DNA from: Acidobacteriota bacterium
GTDB taxonomy: Bacteria > Acidobacteriota > Blastocatellia > Pyrinomonadales > Pyrinomonadaceae
NCBI GenBank assembly: GCA_023415725.1
Contig: JAEZJR010000243.1
Location: 1-21,833 of the forward strand
DNA length: 21,833 bases
Direction of reading: 5' to 3'
Under the pieces are notes generated by a model. The model had not been told where the DNA came from and searched no databases. It saw only the letters and a list, made by a program, of their open reading frames with translations. Numbering within the stretch: position 1 is the stretch's first letter; the number at the start of each line of letters is the position of its first letter. Positions 13,556-20,683 of this stretch are shown one piece after another. A program made the position numbers and the translations under genes.

Positions 13556-14021
13556 ACTGCTGCGCTCCGCCAGTAGCCGCACGATACTCCACGTACAAAT
13601 TCGAAAGCCTCTCCGCCGATGCCGGGTCCGCCCGCGAGAGCAGCGTGATGACGTCATCGCGGCTCGCCAGGATCTGTGGCATCTGGGTACGCTCCTGAGC
13701 GTTGAAGATCTTCGACTCCGCATTATCCAGTTCCGCCTGCATGTCCGTGAAGAACTTGCTCGCGTACTGCCGCGATGTTTCGTACTCTCCGCGCCTTGCA
13801 TAGACCGCCGCCGCCGAAAGCGAGTTCAAATGCTGCTGCCGCTGCAGCTCGACCTTCGTGCGATCCAGCTCCGCCGAGACGTTGCTCTTCGACCACCACA
13901 TGGGCAAGAGCCCGAGCAGGAACGCTAACATAACAAGCCCTGCCAGCATCAGCCATTTCCGCGAAGTCGCAGCGTCTTTCCGTCCGTCAGTTGCTACCCG
14001 TTCTTCTTCGGCATCTCTCAT
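13554..14021 (-). CDS. Single-pass membrane protein of unknown function, coupled to the MoxR-like ATPase gene
   Basis: A 155-aa protein with a charged cytoplasmic N-terminus (1-22), one transmembrane helix (about 23-43, KWLMLAGLVMLAFLLGLLPMWW), then an all-helical, coiled-coil-like domain (VSAELDRTKVELQRQQHLNSL...) with a QYASKFFTDMQAELDNAESK segment, probably facing the periplasm. I do not know the family. Its ATG shares one base with the TGA of the MoxR-like gene (TGATG at 14023-14019), so translation is coupled. This makes it a likely working partner or membrane anchor of that ATPase. The stop codon abuts the inverted-repeat element. Confidence 0.82.
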   Translation of the reverse strand: MRDAEEERVATDGRKDAATSRKWLMLAGLVMLAFLLGLLPMWWSKSNVSAELDRTKVELQRQQHLNSLSAAAVYARRGEYETSRQYASKFFTDMQAELDNAESKIFNAQERTQMPQILASRDDVITLLSRADPASAERLSNLYVEYRAATGGAQQ

Positions 14022-15496
14022 CAGTTATATCCCTCGATATCCGTGAAGTCTTCGTAGATCATCCCCCGCCGGTCGCGTTTCGCTTTGGTCACGGCCTCGT
14101 AGCCGCCCGACTCGTTCCGAGCGATCTTGTTCTGCGCGTACAGACCTTCTAACACGAATTCGCACGCCGATACCAGCTTCGCATTGTCCGCTCGGGAAAA
14201 TTCCAGCGGCACCAGGGTCGAGTTGATCAGGTCCGGCACGCTCTCAAGCAGCCCGACGCATTCCTCCGCCGAAGCCGTATCCGAAAGCAATAATTTATTC
14301 CCCTCATCGAACCACTGCACCGCCGGCGCGAAATCGATCCCGAGGAAGAACCCCTCGAAGATCACCCCGCCCGCCCGCTTGATCAGGTCGCGTGCTAGCC
14401 GCGTCGCGCCGATCTGCTCGCCCTCGTATTCGAGCTCCATCTTACCCGTCATCGCGGGGAGTGCGGCGTAAATATCTGAAATACGCGGAACGATCTCAGT
14501 CTCGCCCGTGATCAATGCCCGCCGCTCCGCGTTCGAGACAGCCGACTCGAGCACCGAGATCGAGAACCTCTGCGAGACGCCGCTGCGTTTATCCACCCGC
14601 TGGTCGTCCCTCGCCTCGAACGCGATCTGCTCGATCGTCTCCGAGATGAACTCCGGTATCGCAACCTCGAATGTTTCCAGGCCCGGCCGCTCCGTCCATG
14701 CCTCCTGCTGCGTTATCGACGCGCTCATCTGCACGTCCGCCGGGTAATGCGTCTGTATCTCCGACCCGATGCGGTCCTTCAGCGGCGTGATGATCTTCCC
14801 GCGTGCGGTGTAATCCTCGGGGTTAGCGGAGAACACCAGCATCACATCAAGCGGCAGCCGCACAGGATAACCCTTCACCTGCACATCGCCCTCCTGCATG
14901 ATGTTGAACAGCCCGACCTGGATCTTCCCAGCAAGGTCCGGCAATTCGTTTATCGCGAAGATCCCCCGGTTCGCTCGCGGCAACAGCCCGAAATGGATGG
15001 TCAGTTCGTCCGAAAGCAGATGCCCGCCCTTCGCCGCTTTGATCGGGTCCACATCGCCGATGATATCCGCGATCGTCACGTCCGGGGTCGCAAGCTTCTC
15101 TACGAATCGATTCTCCCGGTGCACCCAATCGATCTTCGTCTCGTCACCGTGCAGCTCTAACTGCTGCCGCCCATAGGCGCTCAGCGGCCGGAACGGATCG
15201 TCATTGATCTCCGACCCCGCGATGATCGGGATCACTTCGTCCAGAAGGTCCGTGAGCTGCCGAATGATCCGGCTCTTCGCCTGCCCGCGTAAACCCAGCA
15301 GGATGAAATTGTGCTTCGCCAGTATCGCGTTCACGATCTGCGGCACCACCGTTTCGTCGTACCCGAGTATCCCCGGAAATAACCTTTCGCCCCGCCGCAG
15401 CTTCTCGATCAGGTTCCCACGCATCTCGTCCTTAACGGACCTCGACGCATACCCGCTCGCCTTCAATTCCCCAAGTGTTCGTATTTCGTTAGACAT
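14021..15496 (-). CDS. MoxR/magnesium-chelatase-like AAA+ ATPase
   Basis: A 491-aa AAA+ ATPase, probably a chaperone acting with the VWA protein encoded downstream. ATG 15496 (MSNEIRTLGELKASGY) is chosen over an in-frame ATG at 15535 that lies in the repeat-rich leader. Walker A is GLRGQAKS (68-75). The Walker B-type strand GIFAINEL (178-185) has the ChlI-like form, with NE in place of DE. Sensor 1 is VFSANPEDYT (221-230), followed by a KDRIGSEI arginine-finger region. The remaining about 230 residues are a helical lid and C-terminal region. Family members usually sit beside VWA genes, as here. A run of AAATTTGAGATCT-type repeats occupies the upstream region, and no clear promoter is seen. 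Confidence 0.9.
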   Translation of the reverse strand: MSNEIRTLGELKASGYASRSVKDEMRGNLIEKLRRGERLFPGILGYDETVVPQIVNAILAKHNFILLGLRGQAKSRIIRQLTDLLDEVIPIIAGSEINDDPFRPLSAYGRQQLELHGDETKIDWVHRENRFVEKLATPDVTIADIIGDVDPIKAAKGGHLLSDELTIHFGLLPRANRGIFAINELPDLAGKIQVGLFNIMQEGDVQVKGYPVRLPLDVMLVFSANPEDYTARGKIITPLKDRIGSEIQTHYPADVQMSASITQQEAWTERPGLETFEVAIPEFISETIEQIAFEARDDQRVDKRSGVSQRFSISVLESAVSNAERRALITGETEIVPRISDIYAALPAMTGKMELEYEGEQIGATRLARDLIKRAGGVIFEGFFLGIDFAPAVQWFDEGNKLLLSDTASAEECVGLLESVPDLINSTLVPLEFSRADNAKLVSACEFVLEGLYAQNKIARNESGGYEAVTKAKRDRRGMIYEDFTDIEGYN

Positions 15497-15527
15497 CACC
15501 GCTGTCCCTGCCCTTAACACTGGCTGC

Positions 15528-15589
15528 GATCTCAAATTTCAGATCTCAGATCTCAAATTTCAAATTTCAAATTTCAGATAAGATCCGAA
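15528..15589. repeat. Dispersed AT-rich repeat, copy B
   Basis: The longest copy: GATCTCAAATTTCAGATCT followed by CAGATCTCAAATTTC and two further CAAATTT units, ending GATCCGAAA. It fills the gap between the MoxR-like gene start and the end of the four-helix-bundle pseudogene. Confidence 0.8.
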
Positions 15590-15593
15590 ACCT

Positions 15594-16135
15594 TCACTTC
15601 CCATCGATCACATCCTGAATCGTCAGCTCCGGCTCCTTCCCCCGCCGGTTCAACCATTCAAGATGCCTCTCCCGAAACTCCGCCATCTCTTTATCGAATT
15701 CATCAGCTTCCTTCCTCCGCTGATAACCCTCACGCTCTTTGTCGTTCAGGAATTTCGGTCCCTTGATATCAGAATTCTTCAAAGACTCGATCCAGCCATT
15801 CAGCTGCTTAGAAACATTCACCGCCCGTCCTATCAGATCTGAAATTTCAAATTTGAGATCCGAAAACCTCTCCGCCCGCTCACACATCCTCAACATCGAA
15901 CGGCATTCACCAGAAGACCCTTTCGAGATATACAGAAAATAGATCAACTCGACCGTAGTCCCGCGTTCAAACCCTCGGCAATATTGTTCGATATCGAAAC
16001 CGCCGCTCTTTCTAGTTGGTTCTTCGTATCCCCGAACCCGCGAAAATCGCCTTTATTAGTAAACTCGAACAATTTCAGTGCGAATTCGATGGCCGCTTGC
16101 CAGACCGGTAATTCCTCAAAATTTGAATATTTCAT
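15594..16135 (-). pseudogene. Four-helix-bundle protein (23S rRNA intervening-sequence type), frameshifted
   Basis: Two minus-strand reading frames together make one complete family member. The first (16135-15944) reads MKYSNFEELPVWQAAIEFAL...QLERAAVSISNNIAEG and then shifts out of frame. The second (ending 15594) continues ELIYFLYISKGSSGECRSML...GPKFLNDKEREGYQRR to the C-terminus. Adding one T to the TTT run at 15969-15971 (AAA on the plus strand) restores EGFERGTTVELIYFLYISKG, the usual family sequence. So it is a one-base deletion, either a real pseudogene or a homopolymer sequencing error. The family is found inside 23S rRNA intervening sequences and as stand-alone genes; its function is unknown. 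Copy C of the dispersed repeat lies in frame, encoding DLKFEISDL. Confidence 0.85.
15834..15865. repeat. Dispersed AT-rich repeat, copy C (inside the pseudogene)
   Basis: CAGATCTGAAATTTCAAATT followed by TGAGATCCGAAA. It is the same module set as copies A, B and D, here in coding sequence and translated as FSDLKFEISDL on the minus strand. Confidence 0.75.
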
Positions 16136-16231
16136 TTACTGATTTGTCGATGAGAATTCGATCCTATGTATTCTTCAAATGTTTCTACAAAGAAAAGATC
16201 CTATGCAGAACCTAAGGCGGTTAGCCACATT

Positions 16232-16261
16232 CTCAAATTTCAGATCTGAGATCTCAAATTT
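16232..16261. repeat. Dispersed AT-rich repeat, copy D
   Basis: CTCAAATTTCAGATCT followed by GAGATCTCAAATTT, an imperfect palindrome about 100 bp upstream of the four-helix-bundle start. The rest of 16136-16284 shows no gene. Confidence 0.8.
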
Positions 16262-16284
16262 AACTTCGAGGATAAACGCGGCTC

Positions 16285-16617
16285 TCAGCCTTTTCGCATT
16301 CGATCCCTCTCCCCGATCAAATAAACCACCGGCTCATCGCCGACCACCTGAGCTGAGTGCACCGTCCCTGCAGGCATGAAATCCCTGTCGCCGGGTCCAA
16401 GTTCGAATTCCCCGTGGCCTTTCACCGTGAGCCTCAACCGCCCCGAGATCACCCAATGCGATTGATCGTTCACGTGCTCGTGCTCACCATAGAATGCCCC
16501 CGGACGATCGGTCCAACCGTAAGTACCGAACCCTTCCGCTTCCATCCTCTCACGCAGGTCAACCGGGTCAGGCGCACCCGAATTCCTCCATTTCTCCACG
16601 CGATAACCGTCTGGCAT
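16285..16617 (-). CDS. Small cupin-domain protein
   Basis: A 110-aa single-domain cupin; the substrate is not known. ATG 16617 is chosen because GGAG lies about 10 nt upstream; an ATG at 16626 sits only one base from the same GGAG. Cupin motif 1 is GEHEHVNDQSHWVISG (His46, His48, with His54 downstream), and motif 2 is PGDRDFMPAGTVHSAQV (His87). The histidines needed to bind a metal are present. The N-terminal MPDGYRVEKWRNSGAPDPVDL precedes the barrel. It lies downstream of the M2 peptidase gene on the same strand, but a terminator stands between them. Confidence 0.85.
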   Translation of the reverse strand: MPDGYRVEKWRNSGAPDPVDLRERMEAEGFGTYGWTDRPGAFYGEHEHVNDQSHWVISGRLRLTVKGHGEFELGPGDRDFMPAGTVHSAQVVGDEPVVYLIGERDRMRKG

Positions 16618-16643
16618 TAACCCCATTCTCCGCCTTTTCCACA

Positions 16644-16676
16644 GAAAGAAAAAGCCCGAAGCCGAAGCCCCGGGCC
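16644..16676 (-). terminator. Terminator of the M2 peptidase gene
   Basis: On the minus strand GGCCCGGGGCTTCGGCTTC then GGGC form a GC-rich hairpin, followed by TTTTTCTTTC. It starts 24 nt beyond the stop codon. Confidence 0.75.
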
Positions 16677-16699
16677 GTAACTGACGAATCCGAACCGGA

Positions 16700-18532
16700 T
16701 CACTGAGCCGGCAATTCCTCGAGCGTGTACTTGCGCCCCGCATTCGCCTTTTTGAGATATTCCATCAGCGGCTCAAAATAACGCAGCATGGCTTTGGCGC
16801 TGAGGTCCTCGCCGGTGGTTTCCTTCAACACCAGCCGCCAGTCGCGCGAAGAACCCGGTGCCATGATCTGCTTCAGGAAATCGCCGACGCGTTTGTCGCC
16901 GTAGTAATTGGTATTGTGCGGGTCCTGCTTGAGGATGTTTCGCGCGATGTGATCGTGGAGCTGGAACAGCAGCACGAACGACAACGCGTAGTCGTAATAC
17001 GATGCCGGGTCGTCGTTGATGTGGGTCTTCGTACACGCGTCGCAGTATCGCTCACCTCGCTCCGTCGGGGGGACGATCCCCTGGTAGCTGCGTGCGAGCT
17101 CCCACCATTTCTTATTGAACTCGTCCTTCGGCAGATTCTTCTCGTACAGGGCGTACTCGAATCCGGACATCGTGCCCGCCGAGAAAGGGATGAAGACAAC
17201 CTTGTCCAAAGCCTCTTTCAGGAGCGCCTGCATCTCGTCCACCTTCGCGTCCTTCGACACGATACCGCGCCCGACCAGGAACGGCTTCTGCATCGCGGCC
17301 ATCCCGGCCAGAGAACCGATCGCCTCGTGGTAAGCGGGGTTGGCCCCCTCGCGAAGGAGCGGCGGCACGTTCGGATTGGTATAGCTGATGTAGTAATAGA
17401 TGTGGCCGAGTTCGTGGTGCGACGTTTCGTACCATTCGCCGTTCGGTTCCACGCTCATCAGCGACCGGATGTCCTTGTCCGAATCGAGATGCCACGCCGA
17501 CGCGTGATTGTTCTTTTTGTAACCGGCATTCACCGGTACGGGGTAAAGCGATGAATCGTCCCAGAACGATTTCGGCAGCCGCGGGAACCCCAGCGAGACA
17601 TAAAACTCTTCCGATTGCTTGACGATCCATTCGGGCGATTTGCCCTTGAACGCCGCGTCGATGTCCATCCCCTCGACCGTGACCATGTCGCTCCAGTTCT
17701 GGCCCCAGCGATTTGGCAGCCAGTCGGCGGGCAGTTGGTCGGGCACGGGCTGGTTATATTTTTTCGCCAGCTCGTAACGCGCGTAGGTGTGAAGTTCGCG
17801 GTAGAGCGGCCGCAGCTCGCGGTTGAACCGGTTCATCAGCTCCATTATCTCGTTCGCCGACAAGCCGTACTGCGATGACTGGTAGCTGAAAAGCGACGAA
17901 TACCCCAGCGGGCTCACCACGCCGTTGCGCAGCCGACGCAGGTCCGCAAGGCCGTCCTTCAGCCCGACGCCGACCTCTTTCGAGGCCTCCCACGCTTTCC
18001 GCCGCTCCGCAAGGTCCTTCGATTCGCGAAGTATCCGGTCGATGTCGTTCGCGGTCACCGACTTGCCGTCGATCTTGAAATCGAATCCGTACAGCTTTTC
18101 GTTCTGCGCCGCTTCGGCCGCGATCCGCTCGGCCACCAGCTCCTTGACCGTTTCCGGGTTACCGGCGGCCTTGAAAAGAATGACCTCGAGCTGTTTCACC
18201 TGCAGTGGATCGAGCTTGTCCTTTTGCTTCAGGAAGGCCGTCGCGGTGTCGATGTTCGCCTTGCTCCCGGTGAAGTCGGCAAGCGCTTTGTTGGCGGCGA
18301 TCGTGGCCTTTTTGTTGGTGTCGTCGCCCTCGACGATTCGCGTGTTCGACCGCCACTCCGCGAGGGCGGAGGCGTAAGAAAGCTTCTGCCACTGCGCCGT
18401 GTAGCGGTCGATGAACTCCTGCGCTTCTTTACGCACGTCCGGCTGCGCCGCATTGACGGCAAGGGGCATCGCGCCGGAGAAGGCGACCAGAGCTAGAAGG
18501 CATCCGACAATAGCGGAACGGATAAGTTTCAT
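16700..18532 (-). CDS. Secreted M2-family metallopeptidase (angiotensin-converting-enzyme-like dipeptidyl carboxypeptidase)
   Basis: A zinc peptidase that should remove dipeptides from peptide C-termini outside the cytoplasm. 610 aa from ATG 18532, chosen for its AGGAG ribosome binding site and signal peptide (MKLIRSAIVGCLLALVAFSG...AVNAAQ). The all-helical M2 domain follows. The zinc site is HELGH (His373, Glu374, His377) with third ligand Glu403 (HEAIGSL), 26 residues after His377. The flanking WYETSHHELGHIYYYISY and the C-terminal FVLLFQLHDHIARNIL are close to the family. The length is that of a single-domain bacterial ACE homologue, and nothing is missing. The acyl-CoA dehydrogenase gene ends 119 nt upstream of its start on the same strand, with no terminator seen between. 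Confidence 0.94.
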   Translation of the reverse strand: MKLIRSAIVGCLLALVAFSGAMPLAVNAAQPDVRKEAQEFIDRYTAQWQKLSYASALAEWRSNTRIVEGDDTNKKATIAANKALADFTGSKANIDTATAFLKQKDKLDPLQVKQLEVILFKAAGNPETVKELVAERIAAEAAQNEKLYGFDFKIDGKSVTANDIDRILRESKDLAERRKAWEASKEVGVGLKDGLADLRRLRNGVVSPLGYSSLFSYQSSQYGLSANEIMELMNRFNRELRPLYRELHTYARYELAKKYNQPVPDQLPADWLPNRWGQNWSDMVTVEGMDIDAAFKGKSPEWIVKQSEEFYVSLGFPRLPKSFWDDSSLYPVPVNAGYKKNNHASAWHLDSDKDIRSLMSVEPNGEWYETSHHELGHIYYYISYTNPNVPPLLREGANPAYHEAIGSLAGMAAMQKPFLVGRGIVSKDAKVDEMQALLKEALDKVVFIPFSAGTMSGFEYALYEKNLPKDEFNKKWWELARSYQGIVPPTERGERYCDACTKTHINDDPASYYDYALSFVLLFQLHDHIARNILKQDPHNTNYYGDKRVGDFLKQIMAPGSSRDWRLVLKETTGEDLSAKAMLRYFEPLMEYLKKANAGRKYTLEELPAQ

Positions 18533-18651
18533 TTGGATATTCTCCTGATCGTGGGATCGACTTTCCTCGACGGAAAGCACACACAAAACGGGCAAAACCG
18601 GAATAGGCCCGCCCGTCCAACTATGATGGTATTTAAACCGCGAGGCTTTGC

Positions 18652-20433
18652 TTAGAAAACGTAAGTGTTCGCCTGGATCAGTGTATCCGCGATCCGCTGC
18701 CGGGCCGCGATCGTGTTGATCGGCGAGCTGTTTTTCGTGAACCGCTTCAATGCGACGAGCATCGTTCGTCCCTCGTCCCCTTCCGCGATCGCGGCGATGG
18801 TGTTGCGGGCCTTCATCTCCACGCGCTGGATCGCGTCGTTGCAGTAGACCGAGGCCATATCGACGTAACGGCCCGCTGCCTCTTCACCATTCTTCTCAGC
18901 GAACTTCTTCGCCCGCAGGATCGCCGACTCCATCTGGTACGCTTCCATGATGATGTCCGCGCAGTTGAGCAGGACTTCCTGCTGGTCCGCGAGGGCCATC
19001 ATGAATTTCTGAGCGGCGGTGCCGAGCACCATCAACGCGACCTTCTTCGCATTCTGCGCGAGTTTCGTTTCGGCCGCGAGCAGGCTCGTGTCCTCCTCGA
19101 ACGAAAGCTGAGGGTTCAGGATCTCGTCCTGCAATGCCTTCGCCGCCTGCAGCAACCCGATCTTCCCCTTCATCGCACGCTTCATCAATTGGCCGGGGAT
19201 AAGCAAGCGGTTGATCTCGTTCGTGCCCTCGAAGATGCGATTGATGCGCGAATCCCGATACGCCTTCTCCGCCGGGTAATCGGCCGAGTACCCATAGCCG
19301 CCATAGATCTGCACCATCTCGTCCACGACGTAATCCAGCGCCTCAGAGCACGCAACCTTGTTTATGGAAGATTCCACCGCGTACTCCTCGATCGACTGCA
19401 TCTTCCTCGCGTTGTCCGCGCCGTCGCCGATCAACGCATCGATCATCCCCACCGTGCGGTAAGTGATCGATTCAGCAACCCATGTGCGGATCGCCATCTC
19501 GGCGAGTTTGTGCTTGATCGCGCCGAAACTCGAGATCGGCTTGTTGAACTGATGCCGCTCGTTCGCGTAGCGGATCGCCTCGTGCAGCGCGAGCTTGGCT
19601 CCGCCCGTCACGGACGCCCCGAGTTTGAACCTCCCTACGTTAAGGATATTGAAGGCGATCTTCGCCCCGTCACCCACGTTCCCGATCAGATTTGTAGCAG
19701 GGATCTTGCAGTCCGAAAGGATCAGAGGCGTGGTTGAAGAAGACTTGATCCCCATCTTGTGCTCTTCGTTCCCCGGGCGGCAGTTCTCGCTCCGCTCCAC
19801 GACGAACGCGGAGAATTTCTCCTTCTCTCCATCCACCTTCGCGAAGACGATGAACACATCCGCGAACCCGCCGTTCGAGATCCACATCTTCTCCCCGTTC
19901 AGGATGTAATGCTCCCCGTCCTCGGTCAGCCGAGCGATCGTCTTCGCGCCGAGCGCGTCCGAACCCGACCCCGCCTCGCTAAGGCAGTAAGCCGTCACCA
20001 CCTCACCCGAAACGATCCGCGGGATCCACTCCTTCTTCAATTCTTCAGACCCGAAATAAAGCAGCGGCAAAACCCCGATCGAGGTCTGCGCTCCGAAGGT
20101 CGTCCCGAAACCGCCCGCTCGCCCCATCATCTCGGCGATCACCACGCCGGCCGTCTGGTCGAGCCCCGCTCCGCCGTATTCCTCCGGGATCGTGGCCCCG
20201 AGCAGGCCCAGTTCGCCGCCCTTCTTCACCAGATCGCGGGCCACATCCCAATTGTGCTTCTCCATCGACTCGATGTTCGGTCGCACTTCGTTATCGATGA
20301 ACTCGCGCGAAGTATCGCCGATCATCTTCTGCTCGTCCGTGAAGTCTTCCGGGGTGAAAACCTCGGACGGGATCTGCTCGGTGATCAAAAACTCCCCGCC
20401 CTTTAAGTATTCCTTCTCGAGTCGTGTATCCAT
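18652..20433 (-). CDS. Acyl-CoA dehydrogenase, VLCAD-like, FAD-dependent
   Basis: Catalyses the first step of fatty-acid beta-oxidation, acyl-CoA to trans-2-enoyl-CoA, with electrons passing to ETF. 593 aa; AGGAG lies 8 nt before the ATG. The N- and middle domains show GLLGATIPEEYGGAGLDQ, the FAD/substrate region AYCLSEAGSGSDA and WISNGGFADVFIVFAK. The catalytic base is Glu402 in RIFEGTNEINRLL, and QIYGGYGYSADYPAEKAYRDSR precedes it. The C-terminal extension of about 170 residues beyond the core fold is like VLCAD/ACAD9 and longer than MCAD-type enzymes, which suggests long-chain substrates. Its promoter holds a FadR-like operator, so expression is likely induced by fatty acyl-CoA. A thiolase gene lies upstream on the same strand. 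Confidence 0.93.
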   Translation of the reverse strand: MDTRLEKEYLKGGEFLITEQIPSEVFTPEDFTDEQKMIGDTSREFIDNEVRPNIESMEKHNWDVARDLVKKGGELGLLGATIPEEYGGAGLDQTAGVVIAEMMGRAGGFGTTFGAQTSIGVLPLLYFGSEELKKEWIPRIVSGEVVTAYCLSEAGSGSDALGAKTIARLTEDGEHYILNGEKMWISNGGFADVFIVFAKVDGEKEKFSAFVVERSENCRPGNEEHKMGIKSSSTTPLILSDCKIPATNLIGNVGDGAKIAFNILNVGRFKLGASVTGGAKLALHEAIRYANERHQFNKPISSFGAIKHKLAEMAIRTWVAESITYRTVGMIDALIGDGADNARKMQSIEEYAVESSINKVACSEALDYVVDEMVQIYGGYGYSADYPAEKAYRDSRINRIFEGTNEINRLLIPGQLMKRAMKGKIGLLQAAKALQDEILNPQLSFEEDTSLLAAETKLAQNAKKVALMVLGTAAQKFMMALADQQEVLLNCADIIMEAYQMESAILRAKKFAEKNGEEAAGRYVDMASVYCNDAIQRVEMKARNTIAAIAEGDEGRTMLVALKRFTKNSSPINTIAARQRIADTLIQANTYVF

Positions 20434-20478
20434 CTTGGGTTCTCCTGCGAAAAATTATTTGATGAGGTTGGTCTGGGA

Positions 20479-20508
20479 ATTATAACTGAATGAACATTCA
20501 TTCAGCAA
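20479..20508 (-). promoter_or_regulatory. Promoter of the acyl-CoA dehydrogenase gene
   Basis: On the minus strand TTGCTG (20508-20503) and a perfect TATAAT (20484-20479) are 18 bp apart. Transcription would start near 20472, leaving about 39 nt of leader with a good ribosome binding site. Confidence 0.75.
20486..20505. promoter_or_regulatory. FadR-type (TetR family) operator
   Basis: CTGAATGAACATTCATTCAG is a palindrome in which only the central base pair does not match. It fits the TGAATGA-N4-TCATTCA pattern of Bacillus FadR-type repressors of beta-oxidation. It fills the spacer between -35 and -10 and overlaps the -35 box, so a bound repressor would block RNA polymerase. The regulator gene is not in the window. 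Confidence 0.75.
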
Positions 20509-20599
20509 CCCGTTTTGAAAATTTAGCCTGAAAACTCATAGAGCGCCGTTGGGGCCATTGCCACGCCGTCGCTGCATTTGGCGCTGTCGTCGCCGTCGA

Positions 20600-20626
20600 A
20601 AAATCGGCCCGAACCGGGCCGATTTT
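20600..20626 (-). terminator. Terminator of the thiolase gene
   Basis: AAAATCGGCCCG (20600-20611) pairs perfectly with CGGGCCGATTTT (20615-20626) across a 3-nt loop. The minus strand continues as a T run, and the stem is flanked by T/A on both sides, so it could work in either direction. Confidence 0.82.
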
Positions 20627-20679
20627 CGGCTGACCATTTAGGTAAGATCGGCTGACCGATTCAGGGGTTTCGGCTGACC
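20626..20679. repeat. Three TCGGCTGACC repeats at exact 22-bp spacing
   Basis: TCGGCTGACC occurs at 20626-20635, 20648-20657 and 20670-20679, always 22 bp apart, with looser similarity between (xxTTxxGG). The first copy begins at the last base of the terminator stem; the third ends 5 nt before the thiolase stop codon. The layout recalls the multiple terminal repeats of IS21-family elements, but no transposase gene is present. Confidence 0.85.
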
Positions 20680-20683
20680 ACTT

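Noticed and set aside
13446..13928. 160-aa frame across the inverted-repeat element
   Set aside because: It starts inside the repeat element and then runs antisense to the membrane-protein gene; no family features.
16916..17554. 212-aa plus-strand frame inside the M2 peptidase gene
   Set aside because: Antisense shadow of an intact, motif-complete metallopeptidase.
19759..20406. 215-aa plus-strand frame inside the acyl-CoA dehydrogenase gene
   Set aside because: Antisense shadow of a complete dehydrogenase; Arg/His-rich without a domain.
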